Below are positions 9,540 to 18,407 of a DNA stretch of 64,000 nt, piece by piece. Made by a program: the position numbers and the translations under genes. The notes below the pieces were generated by a model, which worked only from the letters and a program-made list of their open reading frames with translations, was not told where the DNA came from and ran no database searches. The DNA comes from Methylobacterium thuringiense (GTDB lineage Bacteria; Pseudomonadota; Alphaproteobacteria; Rhizobiales; Beijerinckiaceae): positions 226,750 through 290,749 of the forward strand of contig NZ_BPRA01000003.1 in NCBI RefSeq assembly GCF_022179645.1. Direction: 5' to 3'. Position 1 is the first letter of the stretch. The number at the start of each line of letters is the position of its first letter.

Positions 9540-10520
9540 ATGAAGGCTCTGTTGTGCACCCGGCTCGGTGGGCCGGAGGATCTCTCGATCGCGGATCTGC
9601 CGGACCCACGGCCCGGCCCGGGCGAGGCCGTGGTGGGGATCACCGTGGCCGCGCTCAACTTCTTCGACACGCTGATCATCGCCGGCCGCTACCAGGTGAA
9701 GCCGGCCCTGCCGTTCTCGCCGGGCGGCGAGGCCTGCGGCGTGGTGACGGCCCTGGGCGAGGGCGTCACGGGATTTGCGGTCGGCGAGCGAGTCATCGTG
9801 CACGTCACCAGCGGCACTTGCCGGGAGGCCATTGCGGTCGACACCCGCCATCTTACGCGCGTGCCGGACGGCTTGAGCGACGAGACCGCGGCAGGGCTCA
9901 CCATCACCTACGGCACCACGCTCCATGCCTTGCGTGATCGGGCACGCATCCAGCCGGGGGAGACATTGGCCGTCCTCGGCGCCTCGGGCGGCGTCGGCCT
10001 CGCGGCGGTGGAGATCGGCAAGATCCTGGGAGCGCGCGTGATCGCCTGCGCCTCCTCGCCCGATAAGCTGGACACGGCCCGCGAACACGGCGCCGACGAT
10101 TGCGTGGATTATGTCGCCGACGACGTCAGGGCGGCCCTGAAGCGCCTCACCGAGGGACGCGGCGTCGACGTGGTCTACGACGCGGTCGGCGGCGACAATG
10201 CCGAGCCGGCCCTGCGTTCCCTCGGGTGGAAGGGCCGCTATCTTGTCATCGGCTTCGCGGCCGGCGAGATCCCGAAATTTCCGCTCAACGTCGTCATGCT
10301 GAAGGGCGTCGACGTCCAGGGCGTGCACTGGGGCGCCTTCGTCGAGCGGGAGCCCGAGGCGCATCGGGCGAACCAGGAGCAACTTCTCGCCTGGGCGGCC
10401 GAGGGCCGGCTCAAGGCCCGGATCCACGGCGTTCTGCCGCTTGCCGATTATGCCGAAGCGCTCGGCATCCTCAAGCGGCGCGAGGTTCGAGGGAAAGTGT
10501 TGGTGCGCATCGGCGCATAA
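9540..10520 (+). CDS. NADPH:quinone oxidoreductase (zinc-free MDR family)
   Basis: A 326-residue medium-chain dehydrogenase/reductase. It has the GroES-like N-terminal domain, no zinc ligands, the quinone-oxidoreductase linker NFFDTLIIAGRYQVKPALPF, and the nucleotide-binding GASGGVGLAAVEIGK (about 140-154). The motif order matches Qor/zeta-crystallin-like NADPH:quinone reductases, which reduce quinones or alpha,beta-unsaturated carbonyls; the true substrate is unknown. GGGGAG lies 9 bases before ATG 9540. A strong hairpin follows its stop. Confidence 0.88.
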   Translation: MKALLCTRLGGPEDLSIADLPDPRPGPGEAVVGITVAALNFFDTLIIAGRYQVKPALPFSPGGEACGVVTALGEGVTGFAVGERVIVHVTSGTCREAIAVDTRHLTRVPDGLSDETAAGLTITYGTTLHALRDRARIQPGETLAVLGASGGVGLAAVEIGKILGARVIACASSPDKLDTAREHGADDCVDYVADDVRAALKRLTEGRGVDVVYDAVGGDNAEPALRSLGWKGRYLVIGFAAGEIPKFPLNVVMLKGVDVQGVHWGAFVEREPEAHRANQEQLLAWAAEGRLKARIHGVLPLADYAEALGILKRREVRGKVLVRIGA

Positions 10521-10541
10521 TCAGCCGTCGCACAAACGAAA

Positions 10542-10572
10542 ACCGCCCCGCAGCACGGAGCTGCAGGGCGGT
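10542..10572. terminator. Hairpin terminator between convergent genes
   Basis: ACCGCCC pairs with GGGCGGT, extended by GCAG/CTGC after one mismatch, with a 7-base loop. It lies 21 bases after the quinone oxidoreductase stop and just before the 3' end of the leftward gene at 10596, with an A-run on its left. Confidence 0.7.
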
Positions 10573-10595
10573 CGATCACGCAATGAACGTTGATC

Positions 10596-10883
10596 CTAGC
10601 GGGCGGGACGCTCGCCGCGCATCATCTTGCGGTCGCGGCGGTCTTCGCGATCCATCCGGTCCTCGCGGGCCTCACGCGCATCGGGGTCGATGCCGAGGAC
10701 ACCACCAACCGTGCCGGTCGCTGCGCCGACTGCGCCACCCACGACACCGCCAACCGGGCCAGCGGCGCGGTTGCCGTCTTCGACGCCGCGCTGTGCACCG
10801 CGAACAGTACCCTGCGCGTCAGCGGCGCCGGCGAGAACGAACGGCGACACGGCGAGAGTAGCGATGAGGAGAATGCGCTTCAT
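10596..10883 (-). CDS. Small secreted glycine-rich hypothetical protein
   Basis: A 95-residue protein with a clear signal peptide (MKRILLIATLAVSPFVLAGAADAQ, cleavage probably after AQ at about 24). A Gly/Val-rich stretch follows (GPVGGVVGGAVGAATGTVGGVLG, about 42-64), resembling glycine-zipper segments, then a charged tail rich in Arg/Asp/Glu (REDRMDREDRRDRK). I recognise no named family. A periplasmic or outer-membrane-associated role is inferred from the signal and the zipper-like core. Confidence 0.7.
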   Translation of the reverse strand: MKRILLIATLAVSPFVLAGAADAQGTVRGAQRGVEDGNRAAGPVGGVVGGAVGAATGTVGGVLGIDPDAREAREDRMDREDRRDRKMMRGERPAR

Positions 10884-11083
10884 TCAAGAGACTCCAGAGA
10901 CGTTGAACCAGCCACGTTTCGGCCGAGTGCCGGCGGCTTTCTGATCGGTCAACGATCGAACTCCCAAAAGGTCCCAAACTTTATTCGGGAAATCGGGAGG
11001 CTGTTTTGCGACGACCGGTTTGGAGAGCCGGAATCTTTCCGGGCGATCGACCGGACCATGCCGAGCCGCTGCCAGATCTGTCG

Positions 11084-11650
11084 CTAACCCTGGCGGGCCA
11101 ACGCCGCCGCGATCCGTGCGGCGCCGGGGCCCTGGACCTGGCCGGCGACATGCAGCTTTTTCAGCGAGTGAGCGCCGCGATGGCTAGCATGGGTGATGGC
11201 GATGGCGAGCGCGTCGGCGGCGTCCGCGACCTTGAACTCGGCTTTCGGCAACAGGAAGCGCACCATCGCCTGGATCTGCACCTTCTCGGCATGACCCGAG
11301 CCGCAGACAGTCTTCTTCACCAGGTTGGCGGCGTATTCCGAGACCGGCAGCCCGGCCAAAGCCGGCACCAGCAGGGCGATGGCGCGGGCATGGCCGAGCT
11401 TCAGAGTCGCCTGCGCATCCTTGTTGACGAAGGTCTCCTCCACGGCCACCTCGTCGGGTGCGTGGCCGCCGACGACGGCGGTGATGCCCTCGTGCAGTTC
11501 GCGCAGGCGCAGGGCCAGTGGCAGGTCGCCGTCGGAGGTGACGACGCCGCAGGCGAGGTAGGCGAGCTTGGTGCCCCTGGCGGTGATGAGCCCCCAGCCG
11601 GTGCGGCGGAGCCCCGGATCGATGCCGAGGATGCGGACGTCCGTCGTCAT
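11084..11650 (-). CDS. ruvC: Crossover junction endodeoxyribonuclease RuvC
   Basis: RuvC resolves Holliday junctions. The 188-residue protein shows the RNase-H-like active site: first Asp in [15 protein letters not shown] (about 6-20), Glu in [19 protein letters not shown] (about 68-86) and the final Asp pair in [15 protein letters not shown] (about 137-151). It is transcribed leftward, whereas ruvA at 12458 goes rightward, with a YceI-family gene between them. In many bacteria ruvC and ruvAB are co-directional. Confidence 0.96.
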   Translation of the reverse strand: MTTDVRILGIDPGLRRTGWGLITARGTKLAYLACGVVTSDGDLPLALRLRELHEGITAVVGGHAPDEVAVEETFVNKDAQATLKLGHARAIALLVPALAGLPVSEYAANLVKKTVCGSGHAEKVQIQAMVRFLLPKAEFKVADAADALAIAITHASHRGAHSLKKLHVAGQVQGPGAARIAAALARQG

Positions 11651-11733
11651 GGTGCCTCCGGCGTGGCTAAAGGACAGCGACGCATCCCGTCGTCAGCACA
11701 TATCGTGAACGCTGCGCCGCCGCAAACGCGCGA

Positions 11734-12357
11734 TCACGGCACCGCCTTGAACTCGCCCTCCAGCCGCAACTGCACCTCGTCGCCGAGAATCGGCAGGAAG
11801 GCGTTGACGCCGAAATCGGAGCGCCGGATCACCGCGCGCCCGTCGAAGCCCACCGAATAGGCCTTGTCCACCGGGTTCACGCCGGCCTGGTTGAAGGTGG
11901 CGTCGAAGGACACGACCCGGGTGATGCCCTTGATCGTCAGTTCGCCGTTGACCCGGGCCGTGGTCGGACTCGTCGGCTCGACGGAGGTGCTGACATAGGT
12001 CGCCTGCGGAAATTTTGGGACGTCGAAGAAGTCCGGCGCCTTGAGGTGCTCGTTGAGCTTGTCGTTCAGCCCGTTGACGCTCGCCGTGTCGATCGTGACC
12101 GACAGCCTGCTCTTGGCCGGATCGCGCGGGTCGAGCGTCGCCTCGCCGGCCACGCCGGTGATCTGGCCGTAATAGGTCGAGTAGCCGAGGTGGCTCAGCG
12201 ACCAGGTGATCTTTCCATGCGCCGGATCGAGCCGATACCGCCCCGGCTTGACCTGCGTCGGATCGCTGGTCGGCCCCGTGGGCTCGGCCTGAGCCAACGC
12301 TGCTATGGGAGCGCCTGCGAGGAGCGCGACAAGGGCGAGGGCGGGTAGTGGCGTCAT
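11734..12357 (-). CDS. YceI family periplasmic protein
   Basis: A 207-residue secreted lipocalin-like protein. Starting at 12357 gives a typical signal peptide ([23 protein letters not shown], cleavage about 23); an upstream extension to 12510 would bury it, so I reject that start. The mature part has YceI hallmarks: [38 protein letters not shown], and the closing [22 protein letters not shown]. YceI proteins bind polyisoprenoid-type lipids and are stress- or pH-inducible in some bacteria; the ligand here is unknown. Confidence 0.9.
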   Translation of the reverse strand: MTPLPALALVALLAGAPIAALAQAEPTGPTSDPTQVKPGRYRLDPAHGKITWSLSHLGYSTYYGQITGVAGEATLDPRDPAKSRLSVTIDTASVNGLNDKLNEHLKAPDFFDVPKFPQATYVSTSVEPTSPTTARVNGELTIKGITRVVSFDATFNQAGVNPVDKAYSVGFDGRAVIRRSDFGVNAFLPILGDEVQLRLEGEFKAVP

Positions 12358-12457
12358 CGGCACGGGTCTGGGCTCACCTTGTCGGGTCGGGCAGCGTATC
12401 GGATATGGCAGGCCGGCGCGGGAACCAAGTCCCGGCGCATCCCCGCACGGAATCGTC

Positions 12458-13075
12458 ATGATCGGCAAGCTCAAGGGCATCGTGGATTCCTTCGGCGAGG
12501 ATTTCGTCATCCTCGACGTGCAGGGCGTCGGCTACGTCGTGCATTGCTCGGCGCGTACGCTGCAGCGGCTGCCGAAGCCCGGCGAGGCGGCCGACCTCGC
12601 CATCGAGACCCATGTAAGGGAGGATATGATCCGGCTGTACGGTTTCCGGTCGGATGCCGAACGCGAGTGGTTCCGCCTGCTTCAGACCGTGCAGGGCGTG
12701 GGCTCGAAGGTAGCGCTCGGCGTGCTCTCGGTTCTGGAACCCTCGCAACTCGCCACGGCGCTCGCCACCGGCGACAAGGGCTCGATCGCCCGCGCTCCCG
12801 GCGTCGGGCCTCGGCTCGCGGCCCGGCTGGCGGCCGAACTGAAGGACAAGGCGCCGGCTTTCGCGCCGATCGATCCGGCCCTGATCGCGCTCACCGGCGC
12901 CGTCGAGGAGCGCGCCGCCCCCCAGCCGGTGGCGGACGCCATCTCGGCGCTGGTCAATCTCGGCTACCCGCAGATCCAGGCCTCCGCCGCCATCGCCGCG
13001 GCGATGAGGGGAGCCGGCGAAGGGGCGGAGGCGAAGACGCTGATCCGGCTGGGATTGCGCGAACTGGCGCGGTAG
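12458..13075 (+). CDS. ruvA: Holliday junction DNA helicase subunit RuvA
   Basis: RuvA binds four-way junctions as a tetramer and loads the RuvB motor. The 205-residue protein begins [12 protein letters not shown] (domain I), has the helix-hairpin-helix segments around [17 protein letters not shown] and [20 protein letters not shown], and a C-terminal RuvB-binding domain from about 150. ATG 12458 is the family start; longer in-frame starts upstream overlap the YceI gene. No ruvB follows: the next rightward gene is divK. Confidence 0.96.
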   Translation: MIGKLKGIVDSFGEDFVILDVQGVGYVVHCSARTLQRLPKPGEAADLAIETHVREDMIRLYGFRSDAEREWFRLLQTVQGVGSKVALGVLSVLEPSQLATALATGDKGSIARAPGVGPRLAARLAAELKDKAPAFAPIDPALIALTGAVEERAAPQPVADAISALVNLGYPQIQASAAIAAAMRGAGEGAEAKTLIRLGLRELAR

Positions 13076-13089
13076 GCCGGCTTGCCGAT

Positions 13090-13389
13090 CTACAGATCGT
13101 GGTCGAACTCCGGCGGCTGAAGCCGCCGCCAGGCCGCGGCAATCCTTTCGGGTTTGACGTCGAGCGCTCGGGCGCAGGCGAGCAGCATCGGCTCGTCGCC
13201 CATCACATGGTCGAGAACCGCGCCGAGGAAGGCCGGATCCCGCGCGCTTTCGCGGACCGTATCGGGGTTGAGACCGCTCAACTGCAGGAACGGAAACAGC
13301 CGCTCCTCGTCACCGGCGAGCCATGCCAGGACTTCGAGGGCGAGGTTCTCCGCAGCCTCGTCTCCATGATCAAATTTGCGTTTCATCAA
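13090..13389 (-). CDS. DUF3572 family protein
   Basis: A 99-residue, mostly helical acidic protein recognised as DUF3572 by [27 protein letters not shown] and the [18 protein letters not shown] segment. The family is restricted to alphaproteobacteria and characteristically lies divergently upstream of divK, as here. Function is unknown; the conserved position suggests a cell-cycle link, which is inference only. Confidence 0.85.
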   Translation of the reverse strand: MMKRKFDHGDEAAENLALEVLAWLAGDEERLFPFLQLSGLNPDTVRESARDPAFLGAVLDHVMGDEPMLLACARALDVKPERIAAAWRRLQPPEFDHDL

Positions 13390-13462
13390 CGAGTATCACT
13401 TAAACGGAACAAGAGCAGACGGCGACGAAGGCGAGGTCGCGGGAGCCCGGAGACTGGGGGCC

Positions 13463-13837
13463 ATGAAGAAAACCGTTCTCATCGTTGAGGACAACGAGCT
13501 CAACATGAAGCTCTTCAACGATCTTCTCGAGGCCCATGGTTACGCGACCCTTAAGACCGGCAACGGCATCGAGGCCATCGAACTCGCCCGCACGCATCGT
13601 CCCGACCTGATCCTCATGGACATCCAGCTGCCCGAGGTCTCGGGTTTGGAGGTGACCAAGTGGCTCAAGGACGACGAGGATCTGCGCCACATTCCGGTGA
13701 TCGCCATAACCGCCTTCGCGATGAAAGGTGACGAGGAGCGGATCCGCGAGGGTGGCTGCGAGGCGTACCTGTCGAAGCCGATCTCCGTCGCAAAATTCAT
13801 CGCGACGGTGCGCACGTTTCTCGGCGAGACCGGCTGA
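13463..13837 (+). CDS. divK: Single-domain response regulator DivK
   Basis: A 124-residue stand-alone receiver domain. It has the acidic pocket in [14 protein letters not shown], the phospho-accepting Asp in [18 protein letters not shown] (about residue 53), and the conserved Lys in [10 protein letters not shown]. In alphaproteobacteria DivK relays polar kinase signals (PleC/DivJ) to the CckA-CtrA pathway that controls the cell cycle. The start at 13463 is the DivK family start; the open frame extends further upstream. It is followed 42 bases later by pleD, the conserved divK-pleD operon. Confidence 0.94.
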   Translation: MKKTVLIVEDNELNMKLFNDLLEAHGYATLKTGNGIEAIELARTHRPDLILMDIQLPEVSGLEVTKWLKDDEDLRHIPVIAITAFAMKGDEERIREGGCEAYLSKPISVAKFIATVRTFLGETG

Positions 13838-13879
13838 ATCCTTAGGGAAGCCGCCGGTAGAGGGAGGCAGGAGCAACGC

Positions 13880-15253
13880 ATGTCCGCCCGTGTCTTGATC
13901 GTCGACGATCTGTTCCCGAACCTCAAGCTCCTCGAGGCGAAGCTCTCGATGGAGTATTTCGGCGTGGTCGCCGCTATGAGTGGCCCCGAGGCGCTCGCAA
14001 TCTGCGAGAACGGCCTGTGCGACATCGTCCTGCTCGACGTGATGATGCCGGGCATGGACGGCTTCGAGGTCTGCCGCCGGCTGAAGACCAATCCGGCGAC
14101 GGCCCACCTGCCCGTGGTCATCGTGACGGCCCTCGACGAACCCTCGGACCGCCTGCGCGGGCTCGATGCCGGCGCCGACGACTTTCTGACGAAGCCCATC
14201 GACGACACCGCCCTGTTCACGCGCGTACGCAGCCTGCTCCGGCTCAAGGCCGTCACCGACGAGCTGCGCAGCCGAGCGATGGCTTCGCGCGAACTCGGCA
14301 TGGGCGACCCCTTCGCGCTGGCTGCAGCCGAGACAGGCCAAGGCGCCCGCATCCTGCTGGTCGAGGACCGGCCGAACGCCGCCGATCGCATGGCCACCGC
14401 GTTGGCGCAGCATCACACCGTCACGATCGAGGCGGATCCGCACCGCGCCCTGGTGGCGGCGACAGAAGGCGGCTTCGACCTGGCGCTGGTCAGCATCGAT
14501 CTCGACGGTTCCGACGGCCTGCGTTTGTGCAGCCAACTCCGCTCCCTCGACCGCACCCGCGACATGGCTCTGATCATGGTCGGTGAGACCAACGGGATGG
14601 CACGTCTCACCCGCGGCCTCGATTTCGGCGTGCACGACTATCTTCTGCGGCCGGTCGATCGCAACGAACTGATCGCGCGGGTGCGCACGCAGATCCGTCG
14701 TCGCCGCTTCTCGGAAACGCTGCGCGGCGCTGTGCAGGCCTCCATCGAACTCGCGATGACCGACGAGCTGACCGGTCTGCACAACCGCCGCTACCTCGAC
14801 CGGCAACTCGTCCCGCTCTTCGGCGAGGCCGCGGCCCAGTCGCTTGGGCTCGCCTGCCTGATCCTCGACATCGACCGTTTCAAGTCGATCAACGACAGCT
14901 ACGGACACGAGGCCGGCGACGAGGTGCTCAAGGCCTTTGCCGACCGCGTCCGCCAGCATACCCGCGGTATCGATATCGTCGCCCGCTTCGGCGGCGAGGA
15001 AGTGGTTATCGTGATGCCGGGTGCGACGCTGGTCGATGCCCAGGCCGCCGGCGAGCGCATTCGCGAACGAATGGAATCCGTCCCGTTCCTGGTCCAGCGC
15101 GGGGCGGCGGCGATCACCGTGACGGTGTCGATCGGCGTCGCCATCCGGCATGCCGGCGACACGAGCGCCTCCGACATGCTGAAGCGATCGGACGACGCCC
15201 TCTACCGGGCCAAGGCCAGCGGCCGGAACCGCGTGGTCGCCGAGGCGGCCTAG
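13880..15253 (+). CDS. pleD: Response regulator PleD, diguanylate cyclase
   Basis: A 457-residue protein with two receiver domains and a GGDEF cyclase. The first receiver (about 1-125) has ILIVDD-like ARVLIVDDLFPN and the phospho-Asp in DIVLLDVMMPGMDG. The second, adaptor receiver (about 155-275) is degenerate. The cyclase (about 285-455) carries the active-site variant RFGGEEVVIVMPG, so it should make c-di-GMP from two GTP. PleD drives the motile-to-sessile switch in alphaproteobacteria. The stop codon overlaps the tail of a small gene on the opposite strand. Confidence 0.95.
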   Translation: MSARVLIVDDLFPNLKLLEAKLSMEYFGVVAAMSGPEALAICENGLCDIVLLDVMMPGMDGFEVCRRLKTNPATAHLPVVIVTALDEPSDRLRGLDAGADDFLTKPIDDTALFTRVRSLLRLKAVTDELRSRAMASRELGMGDPFALAAAETGQGARILLVEDRPNAADRMATALAQHHTVTIEADPHRALVAATEGGFDLALVSIDLDGSDGLRLCSQLRSLDRTRDMALIMVGETNGMARLTRGLDFGVHDYLLRPVDRNELIARVRTQIRRRRFSETLRGAVQASIELAMTDELTGLHNRRYLDRQLVPLFGEAAAQSLGLACLILDIDRFKSINDSYGHEAGDEVLKAFADRVRQHTRGIDIVARFGGEEVVIVMPGATLVDAQAAGERIRERMESVPFLVQRGAAAITVTVSIGVAIRHAGDTSASDMLKRSDDALYRAKASGRNRVVAEAA

Positions 15254-15429
15254 CCGCCGCCGGGATCGGCGTCGTCGCCCTGGTCCGCACCCGACGGAAG
15301 CCCGGGCTTCCCCTCGGTCTTCTCGTTCGGGTCCATGACGGCATCGGGAGCGGAGTTGGCGGGTTTGCCCTTCGGCTTGTCGTCCGTGTTCGTCGTGTCG
15401 TCCTTCGTCTTGTGTCCGGCGCTGGTCAT
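15250..15429 (-). CDS. Tiny hydrophilic acidic protein, third gene of an overlapping trio
   Basis: A 59-residue open frame (starts MTSAGHKTKDDTTNTDD, ends GADQGDDADPGGG) rich in Asp, Lys, Gly, Pro and Thr, with no hydrophobic core: an intrinsically disordered, hydrophilin-like composition. Its ATG overlaps the TGA of the upstream gene by four bases (ATGA, 15426-15429), indicating translational coupling. Its stop overlaps the pleD stop on the other strand by three bases. No family recognised. Confidence 0.6.
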   Translation of the reverse strand: MTSAGHKTKDDTTNTDDKPKGKPANSAPDAVMDPNEKTEGKPGLPSGADQGDDADPGGG

Positions 15430-15728
15430 TCCTCATCCTTCTCGACGTCGTAATGGCCACCGGCGACCTTGCCGCTGCCGGAGGCCGAGTTTTGGTCGGA
15501 ATGACCGCCGGAGGAGCCGCCGATCGGCGTGGGATTGCGTCCGGCCGCGCTGCCGGCGTCAGGGCGGTCGCGGCTGCGATCCGCATCGGAGAGGCCGCCT
15601 GGTCCCATTTCGGTGATCGCAGCTTGCACGGCCGTCTGATGACCGCCGCCGGCAGCCGGCGCGCCGGGTGTGCCGACATCGTCGGCCTTGCGGGTGAGGG
15701 TGGCGTGGGACGTGTTCTCGTCGCTCAT
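15426..15728 (-). CDS. Small disordered hydrophilic protein, second gene of an overlapping trio
   Basis: A 100-residue protein rich in Gly, Asp, Ser and Ala with low hydrophobicity (segments GGLSDADRSRDRPDAG and GGSSGGHSDQNSASG; acidic end YDVEKDEE). It overlaps its neighbours on both sides by ATGA junctions, which argues that all three frames are translated. Similar small acidic proteins in soil and plant-surface bacteria are often general-stress induced; that role is inferred from composition. Confidence 0.6.
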   Translation of the reverse strand: MSDENTSHATLTRKADDVGTPGAPAAGGGHQTAVQAAITEMGPGGLSDADRSRDRPDAGSAAGRNPTPIGGSSGGHSDQNSASGSGKVAGGHYDVEKDEE

Positions 15729-15943
15729 GACGCATCGCCTTCGTCGTCGCCGACGACGGACGTCGCGCGTTCGATCGATTCCCGGGCCTCGCCGTCAGGA
15801 CCGCCCTTCAATGCGTCCCGGAACTGAGAAGGGACGCCGCCGTCGCGTGGGGAAGGGATACCTGAGTCCTGGCCGCTTCGGACATGAGAGGCACCGCCGG
15901 TCTCGGGTGACGGCCGTTCGTGCTGCTGTTCGCTCATCGTCAT
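15725..15943 (-). CDS. Small disordered hydrophilic protein, first gene of an overlapping trio
   Basis: A 72-residue hydrophilic protein (MTMSEQQHERPSPETGG start; an alternative ATG lies at 15937). It has no predicted membrane segment or domain. A helix-prone acidic segment, DGEARESIERATSVVGDDEG, closes the protein. The stop overlaps the next start by ATGA. It begins 116 bases downstream of the cysK stop on the same strand and could be read from that transcript or its own promoter. Confidence 0.55.
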   Translation of the reverse strand: MTMSEQQHERPSPETGGASHVRSGQDSGIPSPRDGGVPSQFRDALKGGPDGEARESIERATSVVGDDEGDAS

Positions 15944-16058
15944 CCTCGCCTGCTGCCGTGGACAACAGGGCGAGGCGAGAGACGTTGCGTATGGCTTCGC
16001 GATGCCGCAGCCGCTGCGAAAGCGCGGTGTCCCGATTTTGAAGCGTCGACGGCCGGTG

Positions 16059-17036
16059 CTAGCCGATTCCCTCGAAGAGCACCGAGGAGATGTAACGTTC
16101 GGCGAACGAGCAGGCCACGGTCACGATCCGCTTGCCCTTGAACTCGGGTCGCGAGGCGAGTTCTAGCGCAGCTGCGACGTTGCCGCCGGTGGAGATGCCG
16201 CCGGGAATGCCTTCGAGCTTGGCGAGCTGGCGCGCGGTATCGATCGCGGTCTGGTTCGAGACGGTCAGCACGCCGTCGATCACCGAGCGGTCGAGGTTGT
16301 CCGGGATGAACCCGGCGCCGATACCTTGGATCTTGTGCGGGCCGGGCTGGCCGCCGGAGATCACCGGCGAATCCGTCGGCTCTACCGCGAAGACCTTCAG
16401 GTTCGGCAGGCGTGGCTTCAGCACCTGACCGACGCCGGTCACGGTGCCACCGGTGCCCACGCCCGCGACGAAGGCGTCGAGCTGACCGTCGGTGTCGTTC
16501 CAGATCTCTTCCGCCGTGGTCTTGCGGTGGATCTCGGGATTGGCCGGGTTCGAGAATTGCTGCGGCATCACCGCGCCATCGATCTCCTTGAGGAGTTCTT
16601 CGGCCCGGCCGATCGCACCCTTCATACCCTGCGGACCGGGGGTAAGTTCGAGCTCGGCGCCGAGGAAGGCCAGCATCTTGCGGCGTTCCACGGACATCGT
16701 CTCGGGCATCACCAGGATCAGCCTGTAGCCGCGCGCCGCGGCGACGAAGGCCAGGGCGATGCCGGTGTTGCCGGAGGTCGGCTCGACCAGAGTGCCGCCG
16801 GGCTTGAGGCGGCCCGAAGCCTCCAGGGCGTCGATCATGTTGACGCCGATGCGGTCCTTGACGCTCGCGATCGGGTTGAAGAACTCGAGCTTGAGCAGGA
16901 TCTCGGCGTCGACGCCGTGCTCTTTCGTGAGCCTGTTGAGGCGGACCAGGGGGGTGTTGCCGATCGTCTCGGTAATCGAGCCGTAGATACGGCCGTGGCC
17001 GGCCTTGCGCGCGGATGCGGTGGTGTCGTCGGCCAT
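16059..17036 (-). CDS. cysK: Cysteine synthase A (O-acetylserine sulfhydrylase)
   Basis: A PLP enzyme forming cysteine from O-acetylserine and sulfide. The 325-residue protein has the PLP-lysine region [16 protein letters not shown] (Lys at about 60), the substrate-binding [19 protein letters not shown] loop, and the phosphate-binding [11 protein letters not shown]. Length and motifs fit CysK rather than CysM or cystathionine beta-synthase. The N-terminal 10-15 residues are a short variable extension. A family-typical start is at 17036. Confidence 0.94.
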   Translation of the reverse strand: MADDTTASARKAGHGRIYGSITETIGNTPLVRLNRLTKEHGVDAEILLKLEFFNPIASVKDRIGVNMIDALEASGRLKPGGTLVEPTSGNTGIALAFVAAARGYRLILVMPETMSVERRKMLAFLGAELELTPGPQGMKGAIGRAEELLKEIDGAVMPQQFSNPANPEIHRKTTAEEIWNDTDGQLDAFVAGVGTGGTVTGVGQVLKPRLPNLKVFAVEPTDSPVISGGQPGPHKIQGIGAGFIPDNLDRSVIDGVLTVSNQTAIDTARQLAKLEGIPGGISTGGNVAAALELASRPEFKGKRIVTVACSFAERYISSVLFEGIG

Positions 17037-17344
17037 CTGCGGGTCTCCTGAATCGTCCGAGGCAATTGCGTGGAAGCGCCGGGTGCACGCCGGCCTGACA
17101 GGGGCCGACCGGAGTGGGCGTCCTCCGGACTTCTCGGAGCGATCGGATATCGCGTCATGGCAGCGGGGGCAATCGACCTAACCCCTGCCGCAGCAATTCT
17201 TTTCTTGATTTCCTGCCGTGTCCGGGAGCCTGGAGAAGGAATGATCTGCCGGAGGGTTATTGTAGAGAAACGAGTTCCCTGCGGATCGCCGATCGGCGCC
17301 ACGTTCCGACGGTCATCCGGTGCCGGCCCGGCTCCTATGGGGCC

Positions 17345-17518
17345 TCAGCCGCGCAGGGCAATGGCGCAAAGAACGAGAACGAGGACGGCGAACAGGGTCG
17401 TGCCGAGAGCCAGGAAAGCGGCGTTCTCATCGTAGCTGCGCACAGGGACGTATCGCGCCGTCGCTGCGCGCGCTGAAGCACGAACCGGGGAGCGCCGACC
17501 TGCCAGCGTGAGCTTCAT
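17345..17518 (-). CDS. Possible 57-residue single-pass membrane protein
   Basis: A short open frame beginning MKLTLAGRRSPVRASARAAT and ending with a strong hydrophobic segment (AFLALGTTLFAVLVLVLCAIALRG, about residues 34-57). The Arg-rich N-terminal half and C-terminal membrane helix would make it a tail-anchored protein with its N-terminus in the cytoplasm. GGGA and GGAG motifs lie within 20 bases upstream. No family recognised; coding status rests on composition and lack of competing genes in the 620-bp gap. Confidence 0.4.
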   Translation of the reverse strand: MKLTLAGRRSPVRASARAATARYVPVRSYDENAAFLALGTTLFAVLVLVLCAIALRG

Positions 17519-17601
17519 CCGTCCCGATCTCCCCGAAGACCGGCCGTATCAGGCCGGCGCGATGGATCGAGAATGGGGGCGCCGGTCCTGAGGGAAGATG
17601 A

Positions 17602-17623
17602 ATCCGCGGCAGGAACCGCGGAT
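17602..17623. terminator. Hairpin downstream of the META-domain gene
   Basis: ATCCGCGG pairs with CCGCGGAT around a 6-base loop, 34 bases past the stop of the leftward gene at 17657. No clear T-run follows, so it may be a rho-dependent or attenuating structure. Confidence 0.4.
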
Positions 17624-17656
17624 CATCCACAAGGGAGTGTTAACGCTGCCGAGCGC

Positions 17657-18157
17657 TCAGAGCGATCGATCGAAGCGCAGTTCCCCGCCCTGGCTCTTGA
17701 TCACGAGCTGCGAGCCGACGATGTCCCAGGCGCCTGCCGTGCGCAGGGCCACGAAGAAGGCTTGCTCGGTCGCCCCGAGCGCCTTGTCGCAGGACTTCTT
17801 GGTGATCGCGAGCGGGCCGACGGCGAGGTGCTGTTCACGCAGCGGGAAGGCGGTGGCGGCGAAGGTGTTGCAGCCGCCGTAGCCGCGGGCACGGTACTGG
17901 GCGTCGATGATGAAGCTCGGACGGTCGCCGCCGCTGAAGTTCTTGCCGTTCAGGCTCACCGCGGTCCAGGTCGTGCCGAGCGGGAACACTTTTTCCTGCG
18001 CCTTGGCGCCGGGGACGTATTGCGGCTTCTTCTCAGGCTGCTGCCCAGCACCGAGTTGGCGAACGCCGCCCCCCATCTGAGCCTGCGACGGCGTCGCGGC
18101 GATCATCGCTCCAGCGATGGTCGCGCAGGTCAGCGCGACGGTCAGCGTCTTGTTCAT
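17657..18157 (-). CDS. META domain-containing secreted protein
   Basis: A 166-residue protein with a signal peptide (MNKTLTVALTCATIAGAMIAATPSQAQ, cleavage about 26) followed by a Gln/Gly/Pro-rich linker and a META (HslJ-like) domain from about 55: GTTWTAVSLNGKNFSGGDRPSF, ARGYGGCNTFAATAF and ITKKSCDKALGATEQAFF. The GGCNTF motif is characteristic. HslJ-like proteins are outer-membrane or periplasmic and linked to heat or novobiocin stress in E. coli. ATG 18157 with AGGGGG upstream is preferred over longer in-frame extensions lacking a ribosome site. Confidence 0.85.
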   Translation of the reverse strand: MNKTLTVALTCATIAGAMIAATPSQAQMGGGVRQLGAGQQPEKKPQYVPGAKAQEKVFPLGTTWTAVSLNGKNFSGGDRPSFIIDAQYRARGYGGCNTFAATAFPLREQHLAVGPLAITKKSCDKALGATEQAFFVALRTAGAWDIVGSQLVIKSQGGELRFDRSL

Positions 18158-18407
18158 GGTGAAGCCCCCTGTAGCTCGCGCGTCCATCGCGTCGATGAAA
18201 CTCGGTCTCCGCAGCCGCCGGGGCCGCGAAGCCCCACGCGAATCCGATAGGAATCGAGCGCAAATATGGTCGCGCGGGGTCGTTTTGCGCGCCGTACATC
18301 CTGTTCCACCGTCGTCTGCAACGATCCGAGGCGCCCCGGGTTGTCGGGGCAGCGAGCCCGGGTGAGTTGACCTGGGCCTGACGAGACCAATCTGCGGGAG
18401 TGCGTGA

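Noticed and set aside
13400-15679. 759-codon leftward open frame over divK and pleD
   Set aside because: High-GC shadow frame antisense to two well-identified genes.
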